Positions 24,101-36,908 are shown, counted from the first letter of the stretch. The stretch is DNA of 64,000 nucleotides from Limonium bicolor (GCA_023374045.1 CM041777.1:108837588-108901587); one strand, 5' to 3'. The notes: generated by a model from the letters alone, not told the origin. Numbers and translations are program-made.

Positions 24101-27100
24101 CCCTTATTCTCTTATACCATTGATAGGTTCATGCCAATCTCTAGAGGGATCTTTAGAAGGTTGCTTTTCCAGCTCAGAACCTTAATTGGGGAAGACTACT
24201 CCTAGTCACCTGCCCTTCACATGGCACATTCTAATCCTTTTCCCCCTTTGTCTTGTACACTACCCATTTGGTTAGCTTATAAATAGGTTGTGTAACACCT
24301 AGGAATGTCTCTTACGAGCAAACAGAAACATTATTATTCATCTAAGCAGTCTTTGTGACAGCTCACTGAAACCTGTACAATTAACGCCAAATCTGAAGCC
24401 TGTTGTGGTGCTAGGGATTTCAAAGAAGTTAGGATGATAGGAGAAAGAATTTGGGTGGAAAGGAGACCACTGTCAGTTAGCGCATAAATAATGTATTTTG
24501 AGTCTCAGTTGGGAGATGATTGGTGAGCTTCTGTTAGGGATTGATGTTGATGGTGGCCATTGGAGAGAATCGCTTGTGCTATGTTGTCCTTTCTGAGCAT
24601 TTTCTGCGTCCTGTTAGTGCATTTGGGGCTTTTATTTTGGGTCCTTCGACTTGGAGGTGCTTGCTTTGTGCTCCGATATGTGGCAGTACTGTGTGTTTTC
24701 TACCGGGCTTGAGTTTATTCTGCTTTTAAGCAATTTAATTAGGGGGGTATTGATGAAACCACTTCTTGTACTCCTTAAAGACAGCTTAATGATCACATAC
24801 AAATGTCGAAAGTTTCCATTGATGAAAGGGGAAAAACAAGGAAACAGAACAGAGAGGATAAATCAGGACGTTGTCCTGCCAATTAGGGAAATCAGGCTCA
24901 GCCTGCCAATCCTCAAAAGTGGCCAATAAGACAACAATTCCCCCTCCTTTCTCCTAGCACTCTCCTTTCCTTAAATAGCTAACAAACATGGCCTATTGCC
25001 CACACATACAGACGCTGCACACCACTCCAATAAGGAAAACGACAACTAACACACTTGACAATACTCATCTGCTGCTCTTCATATCGTGCCTCACTCACCC
25101 ACAGTGGTCCCCCCCTTTTATTTCTGCGCACATAGGTCAGATGGTAACGGTCTTGGTCCCCACTGTTTTCATCAGGTTGGTCCCCTGGTTTTGCTTAGTT
25201 CCATTAGATTTGAGCAGTGATCATCAGTTTGGGTTTTAGACACTGCAGTTGCTGATTATAGATTCTCCTTTCTGGCGTCTTTCTGAGGAGGTGGTGTGTG
25301 TGATCTTTGAGGAGCGCGGAGTGTTGGTGGTTTGTTTTCAGTTCTGGTGGATGTTGTGTGGAGGATTTCTCTGTATCTTCTTTGTAATGTACTTTCGGCT
25401 AATTAGGTATTATCTATCAAAAAGAAAAAATGTAACAGATCCAGTTAACAGCTCATCTTAACATTTAACCAACTTCAGCTCTCTATTATGTTCCACCAAT
25501 GGGGCTTACATTTGTTCCCATTGTACAACACCCTTCTTGCTTCCGTGTCTGTTCAAGGACAATCTTAATTGGATATGCGGATTATCTATTTTCTGCACTC
25601 AAAAACATCTACCAAAGCAGTTCTGAATAGTGTCTTTGACTTTATTGAAATTGCATTTTCATGCCATACAGTAGTTTCATTTGAAGATTTCATATAATCT
25701 GTTATCTAAGTTTCTTGATGTGTATTAATAACTAATATTTTTCTACCTTTGTTGCAGAATGATCTTGTTCATGGTTGGGGACTTGATCTAAAGCTTGGTT
25801 ATTGTGCACAGGTGAGAATTGTTAGATCCCAGATTGGAACCAGCCTCTGAAATTTAGCGCTTGAAATTTCTCTCTCAAAATCATCTCTTAATAATAGTCA
25901 CTTCTACGTTGTTTTCCCCAAGAATTTTCATCCTCTAAATTTCATAAGCTATTTCAAAACTGGATAGTCGCTTTACTAGTTTCTGCTTTAGATTCTGTGT
26001 TCTGATCCTCCTCACTTTTCAATTGCTTGCATATTTGTTTTTAACGCTTTCTATCCCACATCTGTTTACTTGCTTGCTCCATTTTGGTTGTTGTAGTTTG
26101 CTGATATTTTTATAAAACATTTTTGGCAGGGTGACAGAACGAGGAAGGTAGGAATAGTTGATAGCGAGTATATTTTTCATAAAGGTATAAAGACTTTGGG
26201 TGGCGCATCCAAGAAGAAGGTTTGCTTTAGATCTTTTTATCCTTTGGAATTGTTTAGACACATGCATTAATTTTTTTTATTCTCATCCTGTGTTGCTATT
26301 ACAAAAGCAATGAACATTAGTGATTCATACTTGCTTACATCCATGAAAACTTCTCTTTGTCTCCTTTATTTCTGTAATGCTCACATTTTGTATGCATGAC
26401 TAAAAGCAAAAGATCCTGGTTATATAGAGACAAATCGTTGATTTCTCAGTACTAAGATTGCTGTGAACCTGAAAATGTCCCACAGCTTATATCTAAGGAT
26501 TTATTGAATGACCATCAGTTTGTACTGTCATATCTATTATGGTCGTTTTATTGAGTTCCTGGTCAGCTATTAACTCATCATCTTGCTTTGCCTGCAGCAG
26601 TCAGATGATGAAGAGGCAGAGACGGTGCAAGAGAAGGTGGTCTAACCTACTTCCTAGTTTCCCTCCACCCACCAACCCCTTGAAAAAGGATTTTACCCTT
26701 AAATCAGTGTTTATGGATGGTCCATTAACGTGCAATATCATGACAAATGTATAAGTAGTTTGACAATGTATACCATCACTTGTGTATATATGCAATAACA
26801 AAATAAGCCTGTTAGCATCATAGATTGGCTATTTATTGTTCTGATGTGTGAAGACCATCTTCAAGCTATGATTAAGGCCAAGATCTAGTTCGCACACATG
26901 TTTTGAGTTGTGTAGTTGGCATTTCTGACTCTGGTATCTTTTTGTGACCTGATTGCTTGCAGAAACCTACGAGAAAATTTGACAGCCGAATCGCAGTAAG
27001 TGCAGCCAACTCCTCATGTTTCTTATTTTTGGTTCTTTCCAGTTGAGCGATAAGTGTAGCCTTGCTGGTAAAAGACCGAAGAGTGATTCTTATATTTGCC

Positions 27101-27573
27101 TGTGTTTGGGCAAGGCTTACGAAGTTGGTGAAAACAATGATTACCAAGTTGAAAGTGTTTTAAGAGAGCCAAAGAACCTGCAGAGATGCGGCCGCCTGCT
27201 TAATAAACCTTGTGTCAAGAATCTTGATTTTGTTTTTGTTTTTTATGTTTGTATATGCCGCATAGTTTGATTTAAAGGACCTTTCTCCAGGTTTGATTCA
27301 CATTCTAGATTTGGTAAAACGAAATGCCATGTGTTGTTTTTGACTGCAAGTCTAACCTTTCATTTGTTTGGTATCTTTCCTGTGTTCTTCTTCTGATCTC
27401 TCCTTGTGCGAATGGGTTGGATGCAGATAAGGAGGCAAGCGTCATCGGAGCTGCGGACTTTTGAGGAACGATGGGAGAATGCAGTGCATGAGGACAAGAC
27501 TTGGGTTGGATCCCTACTGGGATTGGCTCGATACTTTTGCTTACTTGAAAAGGCGACTCATCAACAGACGTAA
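21195..27573 (+). CDS. DUF707 family type II membrane protein, 15 coding exons, 410 aa
   Basis: Exon model, all GT..AG and in frame: 21195-21251, 21341-21457, 21721-21756, 21864-21968, 22101-22184, 22270-22388, 22597-22698, 22988-23104, 23182-23247, 23658-23724, 25758-25811, 26130-26219, 26598-26636, 26963-26995, 27427-27573 (stop TAA). The start is MKTAKPWRWLSRKRSFLEG: basic residues, then one hydrophobic segment (about residues 32-47, FSFIGIMCIVTLFIVY), so a type II anchor is likely. The DUF707 domain follows: HYDGN, WWFAKRFLHPD, an LWDEDLG acidic motif at about 193-199, GLEISQPALD, PPCTGWVEGMAPVFSRAAW, LGYCAQGDR and VDSEYIFHKGI. The tail is acidic/basic, ending THQQT. Plant members are sometimes labelled lysine-ketoglutarate reductase trans-splicing related; the biochemical role is not established. 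The WDED motif and type II topology resemble Golgi glycosyltransferases, which is inference. No frame breaks are seen, so it is probably functional. Intron 10 is 2.0 kb and contains retroposon-like sequence. Confidence 0.92.
25120..25435 (+). repeat. Possible 5'-truncated LINE 3' end in intron 10
   Basis: A G/T-rich block ends ttctttgtaatgtac...ttatctatcaaaaagaaaaaa, resembling the 3' tail of plant LINEs with a terminal A-rich run (25418-25431). I found no target duplication. The surrounding expansion of the intron (24100-25450) supports insertion but does not prove it. Confidence 0.35.
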
Positions 27574-28743
27574 GTAGATCTCTTGTCTAATACCAGAAAC
27601 AGTTGTTAACAGCAGCGTATAGAAAAGAAGCTTACTAGTTGAAGACCGACATTGAAAGAGAGGGCGAAGCTTTTTACCTGACTGACTACTTCCCCTGCTC
27701 CATATTTTTGCATTCATCTCTGTATCTATTCTCTTTTTTTTTTACGTTCATCTCATTCGTACTTTCTCCACGCCTCGCCGCTCCTGTAATAATTTGTTTG
27801 ATTTTGTCTTGATCCTGCACTTCTCTTCTTTTCCATTCCATTTTGAGGCTTTCTCTGCGTGTATAGTAATTTTGCTCTCTGCTCTACAAAATATACAAAG
27901 TATTGATGTTTTGGTTGAAGGAAAAGTGGCTCAATTTTGGAATGCTCTATGCATGATTTAGTAATTTACAGTTTCCGTTTCTAATTTTGAATTTTTTTTA
28001 GATTCAAGGACATGTTGCTGAAAAAAAATGGAATGTTGTGCAATGTTACCATGTTTTCTTTGAAGTTCAAGAATGTCAAAATATAGAAATGTCCTACCGA
28101 AGTTCACAAATTTACAATTTCACATTAGGTGTTAACACTTGCAGCTAAAAAGGTTGTTTGGCTCATGTCATGCTCATAATGCCCTCAATGTGATTTGACT
28201 GTTAAAAAAAAGTGCTCCAGGAAAGACCTTTTTGATACTAGTGTTTGGAAATCAAAGAATGGGGACGAATAACCTGAGAAAATCATTCTCTTCATTTAGG
28301 ACATCTTGTTTATCAAAAACATTTTTTTGAAAATATTTATCGTGTTGAAATATTTTCATAAAAATGTGGCGAATAGGGTTTGATCTATTACTTTTAACAC
28401 GACACCGTAAATTTAGAGAGTTATTTGAAAGTATTTTTTTTTTTTGTAATTGGCTGAAAGAGCGATAATGAGTTTTAAATGAACATCACTTTATTTAAGA
28501 CAACAAATTAATATATGGTGTGAACTTTTGATGATTATAGTATCAATTGTCGCAAACAAAATTTTGAGGTTTATTTTTACAAGCTTTACAAAAGGGAAGT
28601 GTTCAACCTTTTATACGTAATTTAAACATCTAACGGTGCAGTTGAGTTGAGTAGACTCAACACCCTCCTACGATCTTTTTGTCGAGCGTCTCTTAAGCTT
28701 TCAATCAGCAAAACATCAATTCTTTCTTTCGTCCAACACATAG
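27574..28743. other. 3' flank of the DUF707 gene and intergenic DNA
   Basis: The first few hundred bases probably hold the 3' UTR; no single polyadenylation signal stands out. From about 28000 onward the DNA is AT-rich with no gene or recognised repeat. Confidence 0.4.
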
Positions 28744-28751
28744 ATGCTACT

Positions 28752-29802
28752 TAAGGGTGGTAATGGGCAGGGTTCGGGTTGGATGGAGCATCACCCGCAT
28801 CCATCACCTGATTTAAAATTTTTATCTGATCTGATCCATCACCCGTTAACCATCCATCACGGGTGAAACCCAAAACAGACTTGATAACAAATTAAAATTT
28901 GAACTAGTTTTGAAAGTTAAAGGAACTTTATATTATATGTTAAGTATCTCAAAGATATAAATATTTGATGTTTTAACTAGATTGTCAAAGTTCGAGAACT
29001 TTTAATAAAGTACTTCACTCCCTGGTTCTAAAATTTTGATGTGGGAGTTAGATGCTATCTAACATCTATCTCCCCTCCCATATCATTTCCGAGTCCAAGA
29101 AATCGTGGGTACTTGGGTTTATTTTTGACAAATCTAAACAAATCACACGTGAAGTGTTTCATATTTTAACTAAGCTAGTCAACCGTGTAGGTAGACCAAG
29201 CCATGTAGTATTAATACTTGAATGTTGGAGAAGAGTAATTTATAAGTGGGAAATCCAAATCTATGAACTAATAGTTTAATGTGGGATGCAATTGTTGACT
29301 AACTTAACACTCTCACCTCCCACATATATACACAATATGAGTCCTCATTTTAAACATGGAGACTCACTAAGTCAATCCTAGTTTAAAGGATAATAGACTT
29401 GAGTTACCAAGTGTAATTGTTGCCATGCAGCAACATTACTCGATATTGAAACAAGTCTTCCACTAACGCTTTTACAAGCATTGTAAACTGACTTCCGTTT
29501 AACATATTCGATGTGGGAGATAGGTAGTTTAGTGCCGGAATCATTAGCCTGACTCTCACATTGATTTACAGTTAGAGTTGTAATTACTTTATAAAGTCTA
29601 AGGAGTTTTTCTACGGTAGACTATAACTCAATAATGGGTTGGATTTTAGGTTGAGGGTCGAGTGATGGGTGAAAATAGTGTCACCCGTATCCGACCCATC
29701 ACCCGTTTCACCTGTCACCCTTTTTATTCTCATTTATTTCAGGTTTTCACATGGATTAGGTTGGCGGGTGAAGCTGGTACATGATGGGTATTGCCATCCC
29801 TA
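28752..29802. mobile_element. hAT-type element, about 1.05 kb
   Basis: The ends are TAAGGGTGGTAATGGGCA (28752) and TGGGTATTGCCATCCCTA (29802), imperfect inverted repeats. The flanks are ATGCTACT (28744-28751) and ATGCCACT (29803-29810), an 8-bp duplication with one mismatch. Subterminal stretches repeat cacccg/cgggtg motifs (catcacccgcatccatcacc near 28790; cacccgtatccgacccatc near 29685). No transposase reading frame. Confidence 0.82.
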
Positions 29803-29810
29803 ATGCCACT

Positions 29811-30670
29811 TCATATCCAATCCAACTACTAATTTTTTTTCCTGAAATTTGTCCATGTATTAAGTAGCCATCAACAAGGTAAGAGTTCACGTGACTAGTA
29901 TATTTGTTTGATTATCTTTTTACTGATTTTAGGTTGAAGATGAAGCTGAGAACTGATTTTAATGATAATTTATTCTCAATCTCCACTTTACCAATTACGG
30001 TGGTCTCCTTTGGCCTTCCGTCGGGTAAAATAATATATTGCTCATAAGATAGAGTGAGACACATTCATAATGGTCTACACATTCCCCATGTGTTTAGAGG
30101 CATCTGTATCTGTCTCCTTTGGCCTCGTCTACTGGGTTATTAAGTCTTTAAGGGCGCTTCATCACCTAGCTTCCTAAGGCTGCGTAACCTGGGAAAGTGG
30201 GCCCAAAGCTGTTACAAGGGTGGAGAGAAAAGTTTAGGGGAATAGATGTGATCCTTGTGTGCTTAATATGTTAAATGTTTATGAATTTCAAATGTGAAAG
30301 TAAAAGTGCTTAAAAGTTTAAATGCAATGAAAGGGGATCGTTACAGGCTATGAGTATGTGGCAATGAAAGGTATTGTGTCATACGACATTACTTCTTGCC
30401 CCTTGTCGTCCAACTGGTAGTGAAATTGGTGGAAGACTTTAAGCTAATTTGTGTATCAGTTTCTGTAGTCTAGTTTACTCGTGCTTTTATTAAAATTGTT
30501 CTCTATTCACTAATTACGAAAACTGATAGCTTAGAGTAAAATGAGTTTTCTAATTGCCCTTTTGCTTGTTTTCCTTCCGCTTATGTTGATCCTAGGGTTC
30601 AGTGTTTTGGTTTGAAGTAGTTACATTCTTTATTTGTTTGAGGACAAGCAAAAGCTAAGTGTGGGGTAGT
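29811..30670 (+). mobile_element. Ty3/gypsy 3' internal end (non-coding) with polypurine tract
   Basis: The right end reads ttgaggacaagcaaaagc, then aagtgtggggtagt, then the LTR TG. This is the usual signature just upstream of the 3' LTR in Tat/Athila-type and related gypsy elements. The rest has no pol coding sequence, and its left limit is uncertain. Confidence 0.55.
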
Positions 30671-30766
30671 TGATAAGTGTTGAATTAATCCATATTTTAA
30701 TGCTTAATTTGACTAATATGTTACTAGATTATGTGATAAATTCCCTTACTTATATGTTAAGTTATA

Positions 30767-31371
30767 GGGAAAATTACATTGCCCACCCATGAGGTATTGA
30801 GAAATTGCAATGCCCACCCATGAGCTTTAGAAAATTACTATTTCCACCCATGAGGTATTAGAAATTACAATCCCTACCCATGAGCTTTAAGAAATTGCAG
30901 TGCCCACCCATGTACTTATTTAAATGAGGTGAATTTGAATATGTAGAGCAACGATTACCTTAAATAAGAACTTAGAAAACGGTAAAAAATTTGAAAGAAC
31001 CCCCAAATTTACATTATATGACCTCTTAGAATTCAAATAAATGAAAGATACTTAAAAAGAATAAATAAAGAAGCAAAACCAATGATAAATCGGTGAATGC
31101 ATTGCAATTCCTAGTAATTTTTGTGATTTTTTCTTCTATTCCCCACTCTAACATTGCACGAGGTAAATTTGGGTTTCTTTTAAATTGGTTTACATTGTTG
31201 TTCATCAATATAATATTTTATAAGATCTTCATTTTCACCTCATTTCAATAAGCACATGGGTGGGGATTGTATTTTCTCACTACCTCATGGGTGGGCATTG
31301 TAATTTTCTAAAGCTCATGGGTAGGCATTGTAATTTCCCAATACCTCATGGGTGGGCACTGTAATTTTCCC
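30767..31371. mobile_element. Foldback Mutator-like element 2, 9-bp target duplication
   Basis: The tips are GGGAAAATTACA (30767) and tgtaattttCCC (31371). The flanks are TAAGTTATA (30758-30766) and TAATTTATA (31372-31380), 8 of 9 identical. Each arm is a tandem array of units of about 30 bp centred on cccacccatgaggtatt and cccacccatgagcttta, alternating (30781, 30812, 30843, 30872, 30902), mirrored at 31240-31365. The core is non-coding. Architecture and period match the elements at 17951 and 45416. Confidence 0.85.
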
Positions 31372-31387
31372 TAATTTATATTATATA

Positions 31388-33235
31388 TATATTTTTTGAT
31401 AATTGAGGCTGTAAGCCATTTTATTTAGCAATTCATGGAGAACCAGGTGGATGGGATTTATGGGCCTCATTAAAACCCTTTTAAGTAAAACCCGGTGGGA
31501 TAAAAGCTTAGAAGAGAAAAAGAGTACCCCCACATCCAAGTACAAGCCTAGGGATCCAACTAGGGAACAAGAGCACCTTATGGGACATGCTCGTACCAGA
31601 AAGAAACATAACAAGGCACAAACTTATTGTGCACACAACACTAAACATAGTCAGCTACGCATTCTACAAAAAAAAACCCGGCAAAAATAAACAAACACAT
31701 GAGATGGCAATTCCACACTCTACAAGTAATCTTTTAGAGATGAAGTTCCAATGAAAGAGTTGCAAGGTAAGGGGAGGTCACTCCACCAAACCTTTGTCCA
31801 TCTCCAGGTACCTAACTTGGTATGCAGCATAATGCGTTCAATATCACATGCCTCACCCTTGAAGATTGCACTATTACGCTGCATCCAAATGTAGTACACA
31901 CAGTAGCAAAAAGTAGATTTCCAAACCCTCTTTGCCTTACTTGTCAAAGGGGGTGCAAACCAATCCTTATAAATTTCCCCAACTTGATCCTTGAAGTGAA
32001 AAGACACATTCCACCATCTCAAAATAAGTGCCCAAACTTTCGAAATCCTAGGGCAATGGAACAAAACATGCTCCACGCCCTCCATTACGCGCCTGCACCA
32101 TGGGCACAAGCTTTGCCCCAAAGGTATGACATCTATCTCAAAGAGGAGTTCCCGAGTTACTAAACGCCTTATGAGGGTAAACCAAAGGGTCATGCCTATT
32201 CTTGGTTCACAAAGACCTTTCCAGATTTGGTTTATACCTTCAGGCCAGATATTAGAAGTCTCCAATCTCCATGTTCACCGCATAAAAAGAAGAGGTAATT
32301 TCCTTTGTGATTGAACACTTACCTCTAGAAGACCATGCACACTCATCCGGGGCATGTGTAGATGATGGTGTGCTGGTTAGTGCTTCATACATTTGAGCAA
32401 CTACTTCTTTCTCATAAGCAAATAGGTTACGACGCCATTGGAAGCACCACTCCCAACAATCATTTTCCCATAATCCCATCTGGGCTACTATACAATGTTG
32501 CTGCAAACTTATGTGATACAACCGGGGGAATCTGGTTTGGAGCGCTCCAGCATTGGTCCAGTTGTCATGCCAAAACAGAGCATCCTGCCCATTATTCAGA
32601 GCAATTTGAACCTTCTCTTCAAGGAGTGACTGAAGGTGAGCGTTTCTTGTTGTGGCTCTTACAATCGAGGCCCATGGCCCCCTACGTCGAGCTGCCCTTC
32701 CATTCAATTCACCTGTGTGCAAGCCATCCCTCATGTGATATATTGATTGTACTACTCTTTTCCATAGGGGTTTGAAGTTTGTTGCATAGCTACACCGCCA
32801 CTTGGCTAGGAAGGCCAAGTTTTTAAGTTGTAGGTTTGTAAAACCCAGGCCTCCTTCATCCTTTGGCTTCACCATTCTTTTCCAAGAGGTAGGTGTGAGG
32901 AATATTTTCTTGTTCCTTGCCCCAGAAGAACTGTCTCTGGATGGATGTGAGTTCCTTTCTTACTACAGATGGGATCACAAAGAGACTTGCATAGTATAGT
33001 GGAATAGACTCAAGCACAGATCTAACAAGAACTGCACGACCCGATTTTGAGAGGCTTGCAGCCTTCCATGTTGCCAACCTTGTTTTGACTTTTTGGATGA
33101 CCGGTTGCCATGTACTTGATTTTCTTACATTTGCTCCCAGGGGGAAACCTAGGTATGTGCTTGGTAGGCTACCCACTTGGCATTGAAAGATATTTGCTAC
33201 TCTTTGTGATAGCCGGCGAGGGCATTCGAACAAAG
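31388..33235 (-). pseudogene. LINE ORF2 3' part: RT C-terminus and zf-RVT, 5' truncated
   Basis: Read on the minus strand, it begins in the middle of the reverse transcriptase (STYLGFPLGANVRKSS, then KSGRAVLVRSVLESIPLYY) at about 33233. It continues through RQFFWGKEQ and GGLGFTNLQLKNLAFLAKW to the zf-RVT module CPWCRRVMEGVEHVLFHCP (about 32090), ending at 31720. A 3' tail with an A run (minus strand; ttttttgat at 31392 on plus) closes it. It lies in three frames, so at least two frameshifts have occurred. EN, the RT active site and ORF1 are missing, typical of 5' truncation. Confidence 0.85.
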
Positions 33236-34046
33236 AGAGAAATCAGAGAGCAACTTGGAAATGGGAGCAGAAGACAGAGACTGGATTCATCATCGTTCTA
33301 CGACAATTAGATGATGTTTTCTTATCTCTTTATCGTTGTTATTATTTCTTTGTCTCCTATGTTTGAGTAGTTGTTAGAATTCTGGTTTATTGGATTCCTA
33401 GTTTGAGATTTTTTCTTCCTTTTATGTTTACAAATAATTCTATACAGATTGTAGTTTTATTCCTTGCTTTGTTTATATTTCTCTGGTGATCTGTACAACT
33501 GTTAGAGAGATTTAGTTTGTTCACTTACAAGTGAGAACTGCGACGTGCAATATACTATAGGAATATTACCAATGAAACTTGAGACGACATTTCCTTGGGA
33601 TTAGTAGACTAGAAACCAGGTGAATCTTGAACGCTACTAGTTAATTAACAAATTTGTAACGAGAGTTAGGATTTAGTAATTGTTAGTAAGAATCTATCTT
33701 GTGGGAGACCGGTTTTAGATTAATTTAGATCTGAGGTTGCAATCTAGAATTAAGAAAACACATAGGAAGGGGAACTGAAGAACTAGAGAGAAGTAGTAAA
33801 CCAGGATCCCTCTGTTTAGCTAGTCAATAAGATCACCTTTTATTATTTTTATTTTTATTTTAGTTTATATTTTTTTAAATTAAACCCTCAATTTCTTATT
33901 ATTTTATTTCTATATTTTATTAGTTTAATTAAGATAGAGATTCAAAGTAGACACTGCCTCTTTTGGTTCAATAACCTGAAGGGATACTTTAGAAAAATTG
34001 ACTACAATAGACTGGTACACTTGTCGTATTAGGTTTTACCCGTACA

Positions 34047-34420
34047 ATATTTCATTTAACTATCAAGCCACCCATAGAAACCTATGAAATGGAACTTCAA
34101 CCCTCCAGGAAAACCACATTCGCAGCAATATGATGTTTAGAATGATTAAAGACAGTGATATTAATCCCAGTCTTCCAAAGAAGAGGCAAACGCCACTTCT
34201 ACCGACACTAGGGGACACAAAAATCTCATAACCTTTAAAGCTTTTGCTTATAAGATTCATCTCTTCAACAAACCTATGAGTCTCCATTAGAAAAACTATC
34301 TTTGGGCTTTAGACCTAATAAGATCTCGCACCTAAATTACTGCCCGAGGGCGACCCAACCCTTGACAGTTAAAACTAATATATCACATCATTTGTCTTGG
34401 CAGCCTTGTGGCTTAGCAAG
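34047..34420 (-). pseudogene. LINE ORF2 start: endonuclease N-terminus, cut by the gypsy LTR
   Basis: On the minus strand a decayed NCQGLGRPRAV motif (about 34375), the usual start of plant L1 endonuclease, is followed by stops, FLMETHRF (the Glu motif), and MNLISKSFKGYEIFVSPSVGRSG. It ends at the gypsy LTR boundary 34046. It belongs with the ORF1 just upstream at 34540-35968. Confidence 0.7.
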
Positions 34421-34539
34421 GTCTGCCTGAGACAGAGTCCAAGTTTCATCTTGAGAGTCCTTGGCCTTTTCTTCTATATCAAAAGGTTTAACCACTAGAG
34501 ACTTAAGAATCACACTCTTCCTATTTTTGATTTTCAGAG

Positions 34540-35968
34540 TTAACTTTTTTCATTCATTCCTGAATGAAATGTTTTACCCTTTCTTTCCCTAAGAATAAAC
34601 TTATCAATAGAGAGACTATCAGCTTTACCAATTTGCCCATGCCCTGATTTAGCTTTTCCTTTAGAGTCCGCCTCTTGCATAATCTGTGCAATTGACATGT
34701 CTATATCAGCTTGAGAACAAGAATTAGCTTTTGCTTTTTTAGGCTTATGAGCACTAAAGGTTTCCAGAGCTGAACCCCGGTCAAAGGCTTGATAAAAATC
34801 CCTTTTACTAACATCTTCTCTGGACATCTTCATCTGCTCAAAACCTGGAGGAACATCTGGGCCTCTAAAACTTTCCTCTTGCAACTGTTTTTCATCAGTA
34901 ACAGCAAAAAGGAAGCCTTTAGAGAAAGTTTCAAGACCAACTGCTTGATCACTAGGAAACATACTGTCTAAATCGTTTTGGATAAAATCCTGAACTTCTT
35001 TCTGAGCAACTGAAGTCTCTCCCCCTAGAAATCCCATATCATAAATAATACCAGTGACATCTTTTCCTTTACCAATCTCAGTATCCATTGAACTATCACC
35101 TTCACCTTGAATATGGAAAAACTGATTAAAAGTTTTCTTATTGCCAGAAACCTCTTTATCCGACTTATCAACATGAAGGTTCAGAAGCTTAATACCTCTT
35201 CCAGCATCAAGAGATCCCATATGTCTAAGATTCTTATTCATCAGAAAATCTTCAAAGAGGGATGCCATCGATCCTTAATATTCTGCTCTCAGCCACACAC
35301 CATATCTGTCTACCACATTCCACCTACATATAATCAATTCTACCCCATTTGAAGCAAAAATAAGGATGATTCTAATAGGAAATTCTACAACACCGATCCT
35401 TATGCCCATCATTTATCAACAAAACTCTACGAAGAGGTTTAGTAATATTAATCTCCACCCTAACTTTGAGAAAGTTTACCGAAAGAGGGCTAAACTTATC
35501 AGCACAACTAACAAAGTCTCCTAGCTTGTTCCCTAAGTTAATAGCCAAAGCTTTGTTGAAAAACATCATCGGGAGATTATGGATACCAGCTCAGATCTTA
35601 ATTTTCCTAGGATCATGTTCATCTATATGCTTAGAAGGATCTATAGGCATGATCACCAAGAGTCTATTGTGAAAATGCCAGGGACCGTTAGAAAGGATGT
35701 TTCTCATATCACTTCTAGAAGTACATAGGAAAGTAATTATGTTATACCCCATCTCACTTACTTTAAATGAGCCTTTAGGCTTCCATATATGAACTAAGAA
35801 GTTTTGAAGAGCTTTAGCTGATATCCTACTAGGATGCCAGACTTTTCCAAATAGAGCACTAGAGATTTCTTGACTGTAAGGATCTTGATGAAGCAATTCT
35901 CCTTCAACATTCTCTAGTTCTGTTGGGTGAATCTTGAGGTTGACCCACTTAGAAAGCATACCTTCCAT
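34540..35968 (-). pseudogene. LINE ORF1 (DUF4283, zinc knuckle, acidic tail), broken
   Basis: It starts about 35968 (MEGMLSKWVNLKIHPTELEN). The DUF4283 landmarks are ALFGKVWHPSRISAKALQ, ILSNGPWHFHNRLLVIMP and, after an in-frame stop replacing Trp, AGIHNLPMMFFNKALA and INITKPLRRVLLI. A zinc knuckle follows near 35335 with its second Cys changed to Trp (CFKWG) and a further stop. A 242-codon C-terminal tail (35268-34540) is rich in Lys, Asp and Ser with PDVPPGFEQM. Several stops and a frameshift make it non-functional. Confidence 0.8.
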
Positions 35969-36906
35969 GATAGTAAAAGGCTCCCAAGGAAGTATATGTG
36001 AGACACTTAGACACCGTCTTCAATACATACAGAGCTTCCTAAAACCAACACTTTTAAACTGAATCAGGGAACGATAAGTACTAGCAAATCCACACCAGAT
36101 TGTGCAAAGAATAATAAGGAGACTTGTATCACCATAGCTAATATCCTGATCTTTATCCCAAGGTTTTTCTACTCAAGCAATTATGTTTTATGGGAAAACC
36201 AAAGGTAGACGATCACCATAACGATGGCAGATGGGAACTTCCTGTGATTGGGACACATAAACAAAAGTACTAAAATGTGTCTGCTTAATAACCCTCTGAT
36301 CCTCCTTACTAAGAGTGGTTAACCTACAACGTTTCAAATCTGCTTTTCCCAACTCCCTGAGTGCATGGTCCGTTCTCCTGACTCCTAAATTCATGAAAGC
36401 GATACTTATAAGTCGGTAAGGAAATCGCCTGACCGTTTTAACTAGTGATGATGTTACTTACCCCTTTTGCTAGCTAGTTTTAGCTCAGTAGACGAATATT
36501 GGTCGTTCCAGAAACTTTTAATCTATTAATCTAATAGTAAAATTAAGATTTTCAGATCTTATCCGTCTATACGAGCCACTATTACAGAATAGGCACCATG
36601 ATTTGATTTATGGCACAAAGTCAAAGTGGGTCTAGAATCTAGATAATAATTAATACGCCTGTTAACGTAATAGTCAATGGACGACACCAGGAGATGTTCG
36701 AGTAATAAGGATAATCAAATTCCAATCTAGCACCTGACCTGAGTATACTTAGCCTATTCAAAATATCTGTCCGTATATTTGAATAGAAAGAAGTAGTATT
36801 AAGTAACCAAAGTCATAGCGCATTTAACAAAGAACTAGTCCTCGGCCAGTGGTGGACAAGGCAAACTAGCTGGCTACATACAAGGATAGGCACTATTTAT
36901 TGGGCT
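35969..36906. other. Unassigned DNA, possible LINE 5' leader
   Basis: The part next to ORF1 may be the LINE 5' leader. A 68-codon minus ORF (36394-36188) has no recognised domain and is not called. Nothing else seen. Confidence 0.4.
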
Positions 36907-36908
36907 TA

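Larger units (their letters stand above)
30671..34046 (+). mobile_element. Ty3/gypsy 3' LTR interrupted by a foldback element and a LINE
   Basis: The LTR starts TGATAAGTGTTGAA at 30671 after a polypurine tract. It ends with a block typical of such LTRs: gacactgcctcttttggttc, then gggatact, then ggtacacttgtcg, then cccgtaCA at 34046. The LTR proper is about 0.9 kb: 30671-30766, a few bases near 31381, and 33236-34046. A foldback element (30767-31371) and a minus-strand LINE end (about 31388-33235) split it. On the right it abuts LINE ORF2 sequence, so the gypsy element inserted into a LINE. Confidence 0.65.

Noticed and set aside
36188..36394. 68-codon minus ORF
   Set aside because: No domain, signal or homology recognised; the region is probably LINE leader or intergenic.
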